Assembly: GCA_903927615.1 (NCBI GenBank)
Contig: CAIYNU010000011.1
Coordinates: 25,801 to 89,800 of the forward strand
Direction of reading: 5' to 3'
DNA from: an uncultured Rhodospirillales bacterium
GTDB taxonomy: Bacteria > Pseudomonadota > Alphaproteobacteria > Azospirillales > Azospirillaceae
Length of the DNA stretch: 64,000 nucleotides
Shown here: positions 15,806 through 26,177 of the stretch, in pieces
How positions within the stretch are numbered: position 1 is the stretch's first letter
Layout: each line of letters opens with the position of its first letter
Program-made: the position numbers and the translations under genes
The notes under the pieces: generated by a model
Told to the model about the DNA's origin: nothing
The model's input: the letters and a program-made list of their open reading frames with translations, nothing else
Databases searched by the model: none

Positions 15806-18800
15806 ATGAGCGAAGAGTTTCTCTTTGTTGACGAGTCTGAAGATACGCTTGAGCCCCTGAGTGTGGCTGAGGTCCCCGTTGCGCCTTGGACAGTGCTCAT
15901 CGTCGATGACGATCCGTCGATCCACGCCGCGACTCGCATGGTGCTGCGCGGAGTCACGTTTCAGGGTCGGCCGCTTGACTGCCTCAGTGCTGTTTCGGCT
16001 GAAACGGCGTGTCAGACATTGCGGGAGCAACCGGACATTGCCCTGGTTTTGCTCGACGTGGTCATGGAATCCGACGATGCCGGTTTGCGTCTGGTCCATT
16101 TCATTCGTCACGAGTTGGGGAATAAGCGGGTTAGGATTATTCTGCGTACTGGGCAACCGGGGCAGGCGCCGGAGCGTGATGTCATTCTTAACTACGACAT
16201 TAACGACTACAAATCCAAGACGGAGTTGACGACCCAAAAGCTGTTTACGTCGGTCGTGGCGGCCTTGCGCAGCTTTCAGGATATTTCCGCGATTGAACAG
16301 CACCGTGATCAGGTGGAGCGGATTCTGCGGGCTTCGGCCGCCCTGTTCGGTAAGCGTGACCTGGCTGAGTTCTCCCGCGGTGTGGTGGCCGAACTGGCCG
16401 ATTTGCTGAAAGGGGGCGAAGGGTCGCTGCTGTGTTGCTGGGGTGCCGGCGCCGCGTCGCGACTAGGTGACGAGGTGATGGTGCTGGCCGGCAGCGGTCT
16501 GTTTAGCGGTCTGGCCGGGCGGCCCGTTCGTAACTTTTTGCCCGCCGAGGTTTGCCGGCTGCTGGATCAAGCCCTTTCCGAGGGTCAGTGCCGGATCGTG
16601 GGCGAGCACACCGTGCTGGTTTTTCCCTCGGGCATCCACCAACCGACGGCCTTATACCTTCGGGTTCCCGAGTCCATGGCGATCGACCAGCGGCGGCTTT
16701 TGGACCTGCTTTCGGTCCAGATTGGCGTCGGCTTCGACAATGTTCACCTCTACAACGAATTGGCCGGGTTGAACCGAAGCCTTGAAGCCCAAGTCCTGAC
16801 CCGCACCGAGGAGGCGCGGGCGGCGACCGTTGCGGCAGAGGCGGCGCGGTCCGAGGCCGAGACCGCCAATCGGGCCAAATCACTGTTCCTGGCCACCATG
16901 AGCCACGAGATTCGCACCCCGATGAACGGCGTGCAGGGTATGCTGGAGCTGTTGGAGTATACGCCGCTGGCCCCAGACCAGCGCGAACTGATCCGGGTGG
17001 TCCGCGAGTCGTCTGGCACGTTACTGACCATTATCAACGATATCCTGGACTTTTCCAAGATCGAGGCCGGCAAGCTGGAGTTGGAACGGGTTCCGGTGGC
17101 GTTGGACTCGCTGGTTGAGGGGGTTGCCGAGACGCTGGCGCCCGGGGCCCACAAGAAAGGTCTTTTGATTCACGTCGGGATCGATCCGGCGCTGCCCGTT
17201 CCGGTGTTGGCGGATCCGGTGCGTTTGCGCCAGGTGTTGTTCAATATCGGCGGCAACGCCGTGAAGTTTACCGAACGTGGCTCGGTGACCTTGCAGGTGG
17301 ACGTGGAGGCGATCGCGGGGGGCTGGGCGACCATTTGTCTGACCGTTACGGATACCGGGATCGGTCTCTCCGAAAAGGCCCGGCAGCGGCTGTTTGAACC
17401 TTTTACCCAGGCCGAAGCGTCCACCGCGCGCCGGTACGGCGGAACCGGGCTGGGGCTTTCGATCTGCCGGCGCATTGCGGAATTGATGGGCGGCGGGATC
17501 GGAGTCGACAGTCAGCTCGGACGGGGCTCGACCTTCTGGTTTCGGTGCAATCTGGAATTGGTGGGGGGCGCGATGGCGCTGGCGGAGAAAGGCCCCAGGC
17601 TGGATGGTGAGCGGGTCTTGCTGGTGGGCGGCGACGGCAAACGCCGGGCGATGCTGAGCCGGACGCTCACGGCCGCCGGTGCTCAGGTCATGACGGCGGC
17701 GACGATGGCCGAGGGCGAGGCACTGGCGGCTTATGGCGGCCCGGCCCTGGTGCCTGGCGTGGTGGTGGCCGACTCGGACGAGGGCGTCGAAGATGTGCGT
17801 GACGAGGTTCGGCGCGGCCGGGTGCTGGCCACCTTGCCATTGGTGCTGATAACCCGGCGGCCCCAGTGGGTCGAGCCCGCCGCCGAAGGCCCCAAGCTGC
17901 TGACCGTCGGCCAACCGGTTCGGCGCACCCATTTGCTGCAAGCTGTGCTGGTGGCGACCGGGCGGGCGACCCAGGTCACCGGGTTCGGGCAACCGGACTT
18001 GGCGGATGCGGACGCCCCTGCGGTCGTGGCGCGGTCGGACGCAGTGCCCAGCGTCGATGAGGTGGAACAGGACCGCCGGTTAATTCTGGTGGCCGAGGAC
18101 CATCCGATCAACCGGCAGGTGTTGCGGCATCAATTGGAATTGCTGGGTTACGCCGCCGAAATGGTCGAGAATGGCCGGCAGGCCTTGGAGGCCTGGCGCA
18201 GCGGGCGCTTTGACCTGTTGCTGACCGATTGCCAGATGCCGGAGATGGATGGCTACACGGTGGCCCGGGAAATTCGCCGTGCCGAGTCGGGCACCGGCGG
18301 TCATCTGCCGATCGTCGCCATTACAGCGGGCGTTATGGCCGAAGACCTTCAGCAGTGCCTCGCCGCCGGCATGGATGTGTGCCTGGCCAAGCCCATCGGG
18401 CTGGCGGAACTGCGGGAAGAACTCGAGCGTTTTCTGTCGCCCCGGCGTTCGGGTGTCGCGTCTTGGCCCCGGGCCCAGGCACCGGCCGCTGTAGCCGACG
18501 AACCGCCCCTGGATCGGGCGGCGCTGTTCGGCTTGTTCGGAGAGGACGACCGGTTGATCGGGCAGTTGCTGGCCGAGTACGTGTCGTGCAATCGGCGAAT
18601 CGAACAGGATCTGGTCACCGCCCTTGGCCGTCGTGATTGGGAAGAGGTTCGGCAGGCTGCCCACAAATTGGCGGGCTCATCGCGCACTCTTGGTGCTCGC
18701 CGGCTGGCCGATTTGAGCAGCACCGTCGAGCATGCTGTGCTGGTGCATGATTTCGCCGAAGCCGAACGTTCGGTCGTGGATGCGCTGGTGGAGGTGCGGC

Positions 18801-18832
18801 GGGTTGCCGACTATGTGTCTGCAATCGGGTGA
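15806..18832 (+). CDS. Hybrid sensor kinase: REC-DUF3369-HisKA-HATPase-REC-REC-HPt
   Basis: 1008 residues, all soluble. Order: receiver ([13 protein letters not shown], about 25-145) running into a DUF3369-type domain ([13 protein letters not shown], then an [16 protein letters not shown] helix, to about 310); coiled coil; HisKA ([20 protein letters not shown]); HATPase ([29 protein letters not shown]); a receiver-like domain with degenerate acidic pocket ([11 protein letters not shown], about 595-715); an intact receiver ([15 protein letters not shown] ... [15 protein letters not shown]); and an HPt domain ([14 protein letters not shown]) at the end. A complete internal phosphorelay, with input through the N-terminal receiver rather than a membrane sensor. 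The upstream histidine kinase may feed it. The AT-rich gene downstream begins right at its stop. Confidence 0.93.
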   Translation: MSEEFLFVDESEDTLEPLSVAEVPVAPWTVLIVDDDPSIHAATRMVLRGVTFQGRPLDCLSAVSAETACQTLREQPDIALVLLDVVMESDDAGLRLVHFIRHELGNKRVRIILRTGQPGQAPERDVILNYDINDYKSKTELTTQKLFTSVVAALRSFQDISAIEQHRDQVERILRASAALFGKRDLAEFSRGVVAELADLLKGGEGSLLCCWGAGAASRLGDEVMVLAGSGLFSGLAGRPVRNFLPAEVCRLLDQALSEGQCRIVGEHTVLVFPSGIHQPTALYLRVPESMAIDQRRLLDLLSVQIGVGFDNVHLYNELAGLNRSLEAQVLTRTEEARAATVAAEAARSEAETANRAKSLFLATMSHEIRTPMNGVQGMLELLEYTPLAPDQRELIRVVRESSGTLLTIINDILDFSKIEAGKLELERVPVALDSLVEGVAETLAPGAHKKGLLIHVGIDPALPVPVLADPVRLRQVLFNIGGNAVKFTERGSVTLQVDVEAIAGGWATICLTVTDTGIGLSEKARQRLFEPFTQAEASTARRYGGTGLGLSICRRIAELMGGGIGVDSQLGRGSTFWFRCNLELVGGAMALAEKGPRLDGERVLLVGGDGKRRAMLSRTLTAAGAQVMTAATMAEGEALAAYGGPALVPGVVVADSDEGVEDVRDEVRRGRVLATLPLVLITRRPQWVEPAAEGPKLLTVGQPVRRTHLLQAVLVATGRATQVTGFGQPDLADADAPAVVARSDAVPSVDEVEQDRRLILVAEDHPINRQVLRHQLELLGYAAEMVENGRQALEAWRSGRFDLLLTDCQMPEMDGYTVAREIRRAESGTGGHLPIVAITAGVMAEDLQQCLAAGMDVCLAKPIGLAELREELERFLSPRRSGVASWPRAQAPAAVADEPPLDRAALFGLFGEDDRLIGQLLAEYVSCNRRIEQDLVTALGRRDWEEVRQAAHKLAGSSRTLGARRLADLSSTVEHAVLVHDFAEAERSVVDALVEVRRVADYVSAIG

Positions 18833-18864
18833 TAGTGTCCCTGAGTTTTCCACTGGACAGTCAG

Positions 18865-19998
18865 ATGATAAAGTTAATGCAAAGAGCAAGCTATCCCACA
18901 CTGGCATTTTTTGTCGGCCTGTCGCTGACCATATTGATCAGCTACCAGATGTTCTGGATTAATTATACATATGGCATTCCCCAGAAGGGTTGGAACGATT
19001 TCTTTCGTTACAGCAATATGGTTGGAAATACCGGAAACTTTGAGGTCACCATATCTCCTTTCATATATCGGCAGCTAACCCCGGCATTGGTAACCATCGT
19101 TCAGAAACTCGGTTTATTTTATAATAAAGATATTATGTTCGATTATTTTAATAATTATCAAGGTATAGTGTACAGTAAAAATATATATTTTTCATACTTA
19201 TTTGTTAATTGGTTGGCGCTGTGTCTGACGGGTGCAACGATTTATCTGCATTTTTTCTTGAAAGAACGATCCTTGCTGTCTATTGGAGGAATTCTGGGCA
19301 TCGCTTTTTTATTACTTTCATGGGGAGCGCAGGTTTTTGCTCTATCGCCCGAAAATGAAGGAGTCTCGTGGCTGATTATAATATTGATTTATGTGCTTGC
19401 TTTTCATGGAATCAAGAAGGCGGAAATATTGATATCAATACTATTGATCATATCTTTATTTCAGCGAGAACTGATATCCATTATGTTCTTTGTGATCTTT
19501 GCGACGCAGCTTTTATATAATACGGCATCGCCATCATTTGCGATCTTGAATGCTCGGCGATCTTTGATCTGTTCGTTAATGTGCGCCGTGACTATGACAG
19601 TATACTTTCTGTTTTTCTACATTATAGATCCTCATCCCGGCTACGCCAATCAGAGACACTTATCGGCAATCATCAAGGGGATATTGTCCATTCCCAGTTT
19701 ATTGACGAGCGTAGAGTATGTGCGTAATGCGTTCCTGACCTTGAATGCTGTTTTTATTTGGTCTATTATTTCCGTCATCGCTATAGTTAAATTTAAGCTG
19801 AAAACCGATATCGGAGTCGTAATTTCCATTCTCATTACGCTGACGGCATTGTTCATCATCGGCAATGCTGCGCAAATTGGCAACAACATTGGGCGCATAC
19901 TTTCGTTGGTGACGCCAATCTTGGCACTTCAGACGTCCGTTCAGATATTACGGGTCGCCCCCAGCCTTTCCGTTTGCGAGCGCGCTCGCCTCCCGTGA
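18865..19998 (+). CDS. AT-rich multi-pass membrane protein of unknown function
   Basis: About 377 residues with some nine or ten hydrophobic helices and short loops. Loop segments such as WINYTYGIPQKGWNDFFRYSNMV, FIYRQLTPALV and YIIDPHPGYANQRH resemble polymerase-like or EpsG-like membrane proteins of polysaccharide synthesis, but there is no decisive motif. Codon use is clearly richer in A/T than all neighbours (many AAT, ATA, TTT, TTA codons), so recent transfer is likely. The start is taken as ATG 18865; GTG at 18829 overlaps the kinase stop. A leftward terminator lies just beyond its end, so it is convergent with the transcription unit at 20.0-21 kb. Confidence 0.6.
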   Translation: MIKLMQRASYPTLAFFVGLSLTILISYQMFWINYTYGIPQKGWNDFFRYSNMVGNTGNFEVTISPFIYRQLTPALVTIVQKLGLFYNKDIMFDYFNNYQGIVYSKNIYFSYLFVNWLALCLTGATIYLHFFLKERSLLSIGGILGIAFLLLSWGAQVFALSPENEGVSWLIIILIYVLAFHGIKKAEILISILLIISLFQRELISIMFFVIFATQLLYNTASPSFAILNARRSLICSLMCAVTMTVYFLFFYIIDPHPGYANQRHLSAIIKGILSIPSLLTSVEYVRNAFLTLNAVFIWSIISVIAIVKFKLKTDIGVVISILITLTALFIIGNAAQIGNNIGRILSLVTPILALQTSVQILRVAPSLSVCERARLP

Positions 19999-19999
19999 C

Positions 20000-20034
20000 A
20001 AAAAAAGAGGCCGCCCGAACCCGGTCGGACGGCC
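20000..20034 (-). terminator. Intrinsic terminator for leftward transcription
   Basis: On the minus strand GGCCGTCCGA and TCGGGCGGCC form a 10-pair stem (one G-U) with a 6-base loop, followed by TCTTTTTTT. It lies about 350 bases beyond the rpe stop codon. Confidence 0.85.
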
Positions 20035-20207
20035 CTGATAAGGCGTCAGGAGGAAGCATTCGGAAATGCCTGAGAACTAGTCTATGCCGCAGTGCAGCAT
20101 CAGGGAAGGGAAAACTTGTCGCAGCCAGAGGTTTTTGCGGGGGACGCCGGGAGCCCGGCGTTGCGGGTATCGATCAGGTTGGACGCTGCGGGACGCCCGC
20201 ATGGGCG

Positions 20208-20328
20208 CTAGTGTTGTGACCGAGACGCTTCATACCCAATGATCGTGTCCCGGTCACAACACAACACCAATAACAAGCTCGTGTTCCGGCCCGACGGGGA
20301 GGATCATCCGTCGGGGTCGGAACACTAG
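20208..20328 (-). ncRNA. Candidate structured RNA / branched palindrome
   Basis: The ends CTAGTGTT (20208-20215) and AACACTAG (20321-20328) are complementary. Within, GTGTTGTGACCG (20211-20222) pairs perfectly with CGGTCACAACAC (20251-20262), and GTGTTCCGGCCCGACGG (20281-20297) pairs with CCGTCGGGGTCGGAACAC (20308-20325) with one irregularity. The strand is inferred from the terminator downstream on the minus strand. On that strand a 19-codon frame (MKRLGHNTS...) begins inside it, perhaps a leader peptide, perhaps chance. No Rfam family recognised. Confidence 0.4.
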
Positions 20329-20385
20329 ACTACTGATTTTGCAGGGCTCTGCCCTATACCCGCCAGGAACCGTGCCTCCTGCACC

Positions 20386-21045
20386 TCATGACGTGGCGGC
20401 CTCCGCGGCGGCGCGGAGGCTGGCGATGGCCGAGGCGTAGCTTGAGGCCGAGAACACGGCGTTGCCGGCGACCAGGACCCGGGCTCCGGCGGCGGCGATG
20501 GTGCCGGCATTGTCCGCGGTGACGCCCCCATCCACCTGAAGTTCGATGGGCCGGTCGCCGATCAGGGTCCGCAGGCGGCGGAGCTTGTCCAATTGGGCGG
20601 GTATGAATTTCTGGCCGCCAAAGCCCGGATTGACCGACATCACCAGAATCAGGTCAAGCCGGTCCAGCAAGTAGGTCACGGCCTCGGGCGGGGTGGCCGG
20701 GTTGAGCGACAGTCCGGCTTTTTTGCCCAAACCCCGGATCACCTGAAGGGTGCGGTCCAAATGGTATCCGGCCTCGGCATGGACGGTGATGATATCGCTG
20801 CCGGCGGTGGCGAAGGCTTCCAGATAGGGGTCCACCGGATCGATCATCAGGTGAACGTCCAGGACCTTGCGGGTGTGCGGGCGCAAGGCCCGGACCACCG
20901 CCGGCCCGATGGTGATGTTGGGCACAAAGTGACCGTCCATCACGTCAATATGGATGTAATCGGCACCGGCTTCGTCGATGGCCCGGGTTTCCTCGCCCAG
21001 TCGGGCGAAATCGGCCGAGAGAATCGACGGCGCAATCTTGATCAT
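20386..21045 (-). CDS. rpe: Ribulose-phosphate 3-epimerase
   Basis: 219 residues, normal length. It interconverts ribulose 5-phosphate and xylulose 5-phosphate in the pentose phosphate or Calvin pathways. TIM-barrel signatures are all present: [35 protein letters not shown] with the metal-binding Asp, [22 protein letters not shown], and [29 protein letters not shown]. Transketolase lies upstream on the same strand, 157 bases away, so the two non-oxidative pentose enzymes are clustered. The gap between them contains two hairpins. Confidence 0.97.
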   Translation of the reverse strand: MIKIAPSILSADFARLGEETRAIDEAGADYIHIDVMDGHFVPNITIGPAVVRALRPHTRKVLDVHLMIDPVDPYLEAFATAGSDIITVHAEAGYHLDRTLQVIRGLGKKAGLSLNPATPPEAVTYLLDRLDLILVMSVNPGFGGQKFIPAQLDKLRRLRTLIGDRPIELQVDGGVTADNAGTIAAAGARVLVAGNAVFSASSYASAIASLRAAAEAATS

Positions 21046-21119
21046 GGCGACGCCCCCAAGGGAACGGAGTTTGGGGCATCAAGGCCCCGGTGGGGTACTG
21101 GGTCCAGACCCATCGGCGC

Positions 21120-21197
21120 GAGCCTCCTGAAGGGACGTCTTGACGTTTTGCGGTCCGGAGGCTCACCGCCTTGCGGGGGCAGGGCAGAACCCTGCAA
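21120..21197. repeat. Pair of stem-loops between tkt and rpe
   Basis: GAGCCTCC and GGAGGCTC form an 8-base inverted repeat around 21120-21165, followed by GCAGGG-CAGAA-CCCTGC near 21179-21195. The GCAGGG/CCCTGC type recurs on the far side of rpe (AGGGCTCTGCCCT near 20344). They probably separate or stabilise the tkt and rpe messages. Confidence 0.45.
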
Positions 21198-21202
21198 AAT
21201 CC

Positions 21203-23206
21203 CTAGCCCAGCCGTGCCTTCGCAGCGGCCACGATGGCGTCGGGCGTGATGCCGAAGTGGGCATAGACCTGATCGGGCGGTGCCGAGATGCCGAACCCGG
21301 GCATGCCGATCATCGCACCGTCGGTACCGACATGGCGTTCCCAACCGAACGCGCCGGCCGCTTCCACGGCAATCCGGACGGTGGCGGGGTTGATCACGGC
21401 GGTCCGGTAATCGGCGGGCTGTTGGGCGAACAGCTCCCAGGACGGCATCGAGACCACGGCGGTGCCGATGCCCTCGGCTTCCAACCGGGTTCGGGCGGTC
21501 AGGGCCAGGGTCACTTCGGAACCGGTGGCGATCACCGTGACCCGGCGGGGTCCGGCTTCGGCCTCGGCCAACACATAGGCTCCCTGGGCCGAGCGGTTTT
21601 CCGGGGTGTCGGTGCGGACGGTGGGCAGCGGTTGGCGCGACAGGGACAGCACGCTCGGCCCGGACCGGTGGCCAAGGGCGATGGCCCAGCATTCGGCGGT
21701 TTCGACGCCGTCGCAGGGTCGCAGCACCAGCAGATTGGGCATGGCCCGCAGGGAGGCCAGATGCTCGATGGGCTGGTGGGTCGGGCCGTCCTCGCCGACG
21801 CCGATGGAATCGTGGGTCAGAACGTGAATGACCCGCAGGGACATCAGCGCCGCCAACCGAATAGCGTTGCGCATGTAGTCGGAAAACACCAGGAAGGTGC
21901 CGCCATAGGGAATGAATCCACCATGAAGGGCGATCCCGTTCATGATCGCCGCCATGGCGAATTCCCGGATGCCGTAATGCAGGTAGGTTCCCGAGAAGTC
22001 GGTGGGCGTGACCGGCTTCATGCCCTTGGCGATGGTCAGGTTGGAATGGGTGAGGTCGGCGGAGCCGCCCACCAGTTCGGGAATGGTGGCGGCCAGCACG
22101 TCGAGCACGTCCTGGGACGACTTGCGGGCGGCGTTGGTCGGCTTGGTCTGGGCGACGGTGCGCTTGAAGCGGTCAAGCGCCTCGGGCAGGGCCAGGGGCA
22201 GGGTCCCGGCCATCACGCGCTCGAACTCTGTCCGTCGGGCCGGATCCGAGGCGGCGAATCGGGCGTCCCAGCTGTGACGGGTCGGGGTGCCGCGGCGGCC
22301 GGCGTTGCGCCAGGTGGCCAGGATCGGCTCGGGGACCTCGAACGGCGGATAGCCCCAGTCGAGGCGGTCACGCATGGCGGCGATTTCCGCGGCCCCCAGC
22401 GGCGCCCCATGAGTCTTTTCGCTGCCGGCCTTGGACGGCGCGCCATAACCGATGGTGGTCCGGCAGGCGATCATGGTCGGACGGTCGCTGTGACGGGCGG
22501 CCGTGATGGCTTGGGCGATGGCCTCGGGGTCATGCCCGTTCACCGCCGCGGTGTTCCAGCCGCTGGCTTGAAAGCGCAACCGCTGGTCATCCGAGACGGT
22601 CAGGTCGGTGGCGCCGTCGATGCTGATGCGGTTATCATCCCACAACAGGATCAGTTTGTTCAGCCGCAGATGGCCACCCAGCGAAATCGCTTCGTGGCTG
22701 ATGCCCTCCATCAGGCAGCCATCGCCGGCAATGACGTAGGTGTAATGGTCCACCAGATCCTGGCCGAAGCGGGCTTGGAGCATCCGTTCGGCCAGGGCGA
22801 AGCCAACGGCGTTGGCCAGGCCCTGGCCCAGAGGGCCGGTGGTGGTCTCGGCAATCAGCGGGTGGCCGACTTCGGGGTGGCCGGGGGTCTTGCTGCCCAA
22901 CTGCCGGAACGCGCGCACCTGATCCAGGTCCAGGTCCGGAAAACCGGCAAGAGCGCCCACCGCATAAAGCAGCATGGAGCCATGACCGGCCGACAGCACG
23001 AAGCGGTCGCGATCGTGCCAACGGGGCGCCGTCACGTCGTATTTCAGGAACCGGCTGAACAGCACGGTGGCGACGTCGGCCATGCCCAACGGCATGCCGG
23101 GGTGGCCGGATTTCGCCTTTTCGACCGCATCGGCGGCGAGCATGCGGACGGCGGTCGCCATGCGCTCGTGGCTGACAAGGGCCGAACCCTGTGCTTGGGC
23201 GGTCAT
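21203..23206 (-). CDS. tkt: Transketolase
   Basis: 667 residues. A thiamine-diphosphate enzyme that moves two-carbon units between sugar phosphates. Seen: [15 protein letters not shown], the cofactor motif [45 protein letters not shown], and in the pyrimidine domain [19 protein letters not shown] and [27 protein letters not shown]. The start [12 protein letters not shown] at 23206 follows GAGGA at a proper distance; the longer frame is rejected. Upstream lies lptF, 57 bases away; downstream rpe. Confidence 0.97.
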   Translation of the reverse strand: MTAQAQGSALVSHERMATAVRMLAADAVEKAKSGHPGMPLGMADVATVLFSRFLKYDVTAPRWHDRDRFVLSAGHGSMLLYAVGALAGFPDLDLDQVRAFRQLGSKTPGHPEVGHPLIAETTTGPLGQGLANAVGFALAERMLQARFGQDLVDHYTYVIAGDGCLMEGISHEAISLGGHLRLNKLILLWDDNRISIDGATDLTVSDDQRLRFQASGWNTAAVNGHDPEAIAQAITAARHSDRPTMIACRTTIGYGAPSKAGSEKTHGAPLGAAEIAAMRDRLDWGYPPFEVPEPILATWRNAGRRGTPTRHSWDARFAASDPARRTEFERVMAGTLPLALPEALDRFKRTVAQTKPTNAARKSSQDVLDVLAATIPELVGGSADLTHSNLTIAKGMKPVTPTDFSGTYLHYGIREFAMAAIMNGIALHGGFIPYGGTFLVFSDYMRNAIRLAALMSLRVIHVLTHDSIGVGEDGPTHQPIEHLASLRAMPNLLVLRPCDGVETAECWAIALGHRSGPSVLSLSRQPLPTVRTDTPENRSAQGAYVLAEAEAGPRRVTVIATGSEVTLALTARTRLEAEGIGTAVVSMPSWELFAQQPADYRTAVINPATVRIAVEAAGAFGWERHVGTDGAMIGMPGFGISAPPDQVYAHFGITPDAIVAAAKARLG

Positions 23207-23263
23207 TGGTATCCTCTTTTGGCAACACACACGAAAACCACAAAGAAGCGGTATGGCATCCGC

Positions 23264-24343
23264 TCACTTTCGATTGAGCATCCAGGCGCACGGAAAAACC
23301 GGAGCCAGATAAAGCAAGTACATCAGCGGAATGGCGATCGAAGCCTTGCCCGCCAGACCGGTCAGGCCCAAGGACGCGCTTTGCAGCACCACCACCAGCA
23401 CCGCGGCCACAGCGATGCGGCGGGTCTGGCCCCGGCGATTGTAGTCGCCGCACAGCAAGGCGGTCAGCGCGATCATGGTATAGGCCAGCGCCAGCAGCGG
23501 CGTCGACAACCGCATGTGCAGTTCGGCGTCGTATTGCCGCAACATGTAGGGGCTGTCCTGGACCTCGGGGGGAGGGTTGAGCAATTCCTCCATGGAACGT
23601 TCGCGGGGATCGGCCTGCCGGTCCTGGGGCTTGTCATCCGACACCTGGAAGTCCACCAGATAGCGGTCGAAATACAATTCCGACATTTTCGCGGTTTTGG
23701 TTTCGACCTCTTGTCTCAGGCCGTCGAGCATGATCACCTTGATGCCGCCCGGCGAGTCGGCCATCACCCCGCGCTGGGCCAGGATCGAGATATCTTTGCC
23801 GGGCTGGCGGGTGTCATGGACCAGCAGGCCTTGCATCTCGCCATTGTCCAGGCGCTTGCGCAAATAGACGGTCAGACCGTCGGAGATGTCGTTGAAGGCG
23901 CCCTCGCGGATGAGTACGGTGGCGAATTCGTGGCGAACGGCGTATTGCAGGCGAACCAGTTCGCGGTTGGCATACGGACTGGCGTAGACATTCAGAAAGT
24001 AGACGACCAGGACCACGAACAACGCCAGGACGATCGCCGGGTTGGCCAGTCGCCAGGGGCCCATGCCGACCGCCCGCATCACCACCAGTTCGCTGTCCAC
24101 GGTCAGCTTGTTGTAAGAAAACAACACCGCGCCGACCAGTGCAATCGGCATGATCACACCGAGGAAGGTCGGCACCGTCAGCACCATCATCCACAGGAAC
24201 ACGGTGAACGGAGCGCCGGCGTTGATTACCATGTCGATCAGCTTGAGCGACTGTGTGACCCAGATGGTCATGGTCACCGCCAGCGTCGAAAACAGGGCGG
24301 TGAGAAACAGGTTGCGGAACAGGTATCGGCCGATACGATTCAT
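23264..24343 (-). CDS. lptF: Lipopolysaccharide export permease, LptF/LptG family
   Basis: 359 residues of the YjgP/YjgQ family, the inner-membrane permease half of the LptB2FG transporter that extracts LPS for delivery to the outer membrane. Three N-terminal helices (MNRIGRYLFRNLFLTALFSTLAVTMTIWVTQSLKLID...), a periplasmic beta-jellyroll domain (about 120-260, with FNDISDGLTVYLRKR and MLDGLRQE), then three C-terminal helices (ALAYTMIALTALL...). The KLIDMVINAGAP segment and loop lengths fit LptF better than LptG. Its first 4 bases overlap the stop of the glycosyltransferase gene upstream (ATGA), so they are co-translated. Confidence 0.88.
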   Translation of the reverse strand: MNRIGRYLFRNLFLTALFSTLAVTMTIWVTQSLKLIDMVINAGAPFTVFLWMMVLTVPTFLGVIMPIALVGAVLFSYNKLTVDSELVVMRAVGMGPWRLANPAIVLALFVVLVVYFLNVYASPYANRELVRLQYAVRHEFATVLIREGAFNDISDGLTVYLRKRLDNGEMQGLLVHDTRQPGKDISILAQRGVMADSPGGIKVIMLDGLRQEVETKTAKMSELYFDRYLVDFQVSDDKPQDRQADPRERSMEELLNPPPEVQDSPYMLRQYDAELHMRLSTPLLALAYTMIALTALLCGDYNRRGQTRRIAVAAVLVVVLQSASLGLTGLAGKASIAIPLMYLLYLAPVFPCAWMLNRK

Positions 24344-25317
24344 CGCTGGTCCTTCGGGAAGGCGGGCTCGCGGGCCGGGGCGCTGGCGTCACGCAGCCTC
24401 AGGGCCGCTTCGACCTCGTCCACCGTGAGGTCGGCAAGATGCGGGCGCTGGAGCCAGGTTGCCGCCGGGCCGAGGGGCGCCATGCGCTCGGCAATGGTAT
24501 GATGGGACATCAGCATCAGGGTCGGCGTTCCCACGGCGGCTGTAATGAAAATCGGTCCGGTGTCGTTGCCGATGGCCCCCAGCGCCGCCCGGGCAACACC
24601 TGCCACCTCCAACAGACTGGTCTTGCCGGTCAGATCACGGATTGCCGGCGCCCTTGCCCGCAGTTCGGCCACCGCTTCCCGGTCGGCGCCGGTGCCGATC
24701 ACCACGGTGGCGATGCCGCGCCGCTCCAACCGGCAAGCCAGGTCCGCATAATGGTTGGCCGGCCAGCGCTTGTAAAGGCGATGGGGTGAGCAACCCGGGA
24801 CCATCACCACGAACCGGTCCGGCAGGTTGAATCCGGCAATGTCGGCATCCAGCCAGGCAAGGTCGGCCGAACCGGCCGGCGGCAGGCCGGCCGACGCCAC
24901 ATGAGCCAGCAGACGGTCGCGATTGTGGCCGGACAGGCTGTGGAAGTCGGGGCGCGGGTGAGAGCAGCCGCGGACCGCTCCCGACCATTCGGGCCGCCGG
25001 GGACCGGCCAGCAGTCGGAAATACAGGCTGGTCCGTTGATTGCTTTGCAGATCATAAATCCGGGACAGCGATTCCCGCCGCAGCCGGCGCACCAGATCCG
25101 CCCAGGCGGCGAATTGCCACGCCTTGGCACGGGAATCGATCCAGACCTCGTCGAACCAAGGCATCGACGCGCCGAACGCCGCAAAAGGACGTGACGTCAT
25201 CAGGATCAACCGGCTGGCGGGATGGTGGGCACGGATGGCGTGGAACGCATCCAGGCTTTGCATGAGGTCGCCGAGCGCACCAAGCTTGATCACCAGCACT
25301 GAGCGGGACGTGGACAA
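24340..25317 (-). CDS. Glycosyltransferase family 9 (heptosyltransferase-like)
   Basis: About 325 residues. ADP-heptose:LPS heptosyltransferase fold: the N-terminal VLVIKLGALGDLMQSLDAFHAIRAHHP, then RIYDLQSNQRTSLYFRLL, the C-terminal VMVPGCSPHRLYKRWP phosphate-binding loop, GTGADREAV, DLTGKTSLLEVAGVARAALGAIGNDTGPIFITAAVGTPTLML. It probably adds a core sugar to LPS, which suits its overlap with lptF. The start is uncertain: no ATG precedes the conserved region, so I chose TTG 25317; GTG 25299 would also leave the domain complete. Confidence 0.87.
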   Translation of the reverse strand: MSTSRSVLVIKLGALGDLMQSLDAFHAIRAHHPASRLILMTSRPFAAFGASMPWFDEVWIDSRAKAWQFAAWADLVRRLRRESLSRIYDLQSNQRTSLYFRLLAGPRRPEWSGAVRGCSHPRPDFHSLSGHNRDRLLAHVASAGLPPAGSADLAWLDADIAGFNLPDRFVVMVPGCSPHRLYKRWPANHYADLACRLERRGIATVVIGTGADREAVAELRARAPAIRDLTGKTSLLEVAGVARAALGAIGNDTGPIFITAAVGTPTLMLMSHHTIAERMAPLGPAATWLQRPHLADLTVDEVEAALRLRDASAPAREPAFPKDQR

Positions 25318-25490
25318 GGGGCGCGATACCGTCGTGGCGGAAGAGAGGGCAGGCGAGGGGATACAGGCCGGACGACCGCAAAAACTGCTCGCCGCCGTTC
25401 GACCCCAATATGTCCTCCGGAACGCCCCGGATGTCAAAGCCCTTTTCCCGACACCGGCGGGCACCCGGCGGTTTTCCCGAAGGCTATGGC

Positions 25491-25859
25491 CTAAGATTTC
25501 AGCAGTTGAGTGATCTTGTCGCTCAACTCTTCGTTCCGGAACGGTTTCATCAGGGTCGCATCAGCCTTGAGCCGGGCCAGATGCAGCGCCATGTACGCCG
25601 GCACGGTGGGCGCCCCGCCGGACATCGCGAGAACCTTAGGACGGCTTTCCAGGCTGGCGAGGTGCATGATCACCTCGGTTCCGTCCTGCTCGGGCATCAT
25701 GATGTCGGTGATGACCAGATCGAACCGCCGGGCGTTGAGCATCGAGATCGCCTCGCGGCCATCCCGCGCCTCGGCGACGGCGTAGCCGGCGGCCTGGAGA
25801 AACTCAACAATGCCTTCGCGAAGGTCGTCGACATCGTCAACCACAAGAATATCAGCCAT
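25491..25859 (-). CDS. Single-domain response regulator (CheY-like)
   Basis: 122 residues, one receiver domain only. ILVVDDVDDLRE with the acidic pair, the phosphoacceptor Asp in LVITDIMMPEQDGTE (near residue 52), the Ser in VLAMSGG, and the Lys in LMKPFRNEEL. No output domain, so it signals by binding partners. The ATG at 25859 has CGGAG upstream. No kinase is adjacent; it could serve any of the orphan kinases in the window. Confidence 0.92.
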   Translation of the reverse strand: MADILVVDDVDDLREGIVEFLQAAGYAVAEARDGREAISMLNARRFDLVITDIMMPEQDGTEVIMHLASLESRPKVLAMSGGAPTVPAYMALHLARLKADATLMKPFRNEELSDKITQLLKS

Positions 25860-26177
25860 GAAGCCAGCTCCGGTCAGGATGGGGGTGGGGGGGGCTAACG
25901 CTGTCGGGCAAACCTTAGTGCATGTCCGGTGGAAAATGGATCGAAAAGAGCAGTCCCATCCTCTTGGGATCAAAGTCCACCAAATGAGATCGGTAAGCCA
26001 TAATACCGACCCATCGCCGGTTTCCGACCGCGACTGCGGGCGTGCGCCTCCGTGGGCGCGAAGCCAAGGGCGTTCAACACACAAGGGGAGCTTTTGCGGA
26101 GGCATCATCAAAGTGCGATGGCTATGACGCCTTCCAGCCCTGGCCAAGGGCCGTCGCCGTTGCTATGGTCAGCCGCC
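25860..26177. other. Divergent intergenic region
   Basis: Between the CheY-like gene (leftward) and the RlmI-like gene (rightward). Promoters for both are expected; I find no clear -10/-35 pair, hairpin or coding sequence to annotate. Confidence 0.4.

Larger units (their letters stand above)
19999..20385. other. Long non-coding region rich in stem-loops
   Basis: No supported protein. It holds a minus-strand intrinsic terminator at its left end, a nested palindrome at 20208-20328, further short hairpins (ACGCCGGG-AG-CCCGGCGT near 20145-20165), and AGGGCTCTGCCCT near 20344-20356. Taken together it could be a small RNA gene or a long 3' untranslated region of rpe on the minus strand. Confidence 0.45.

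Noticed and set aside
21140..24502. A 1120-codon open frame on the plus strand across tkt and lptF
   Set aside because: Gly/His/Gln-rich translation without domains, opposite two unmistakable genes; a composition artefact.
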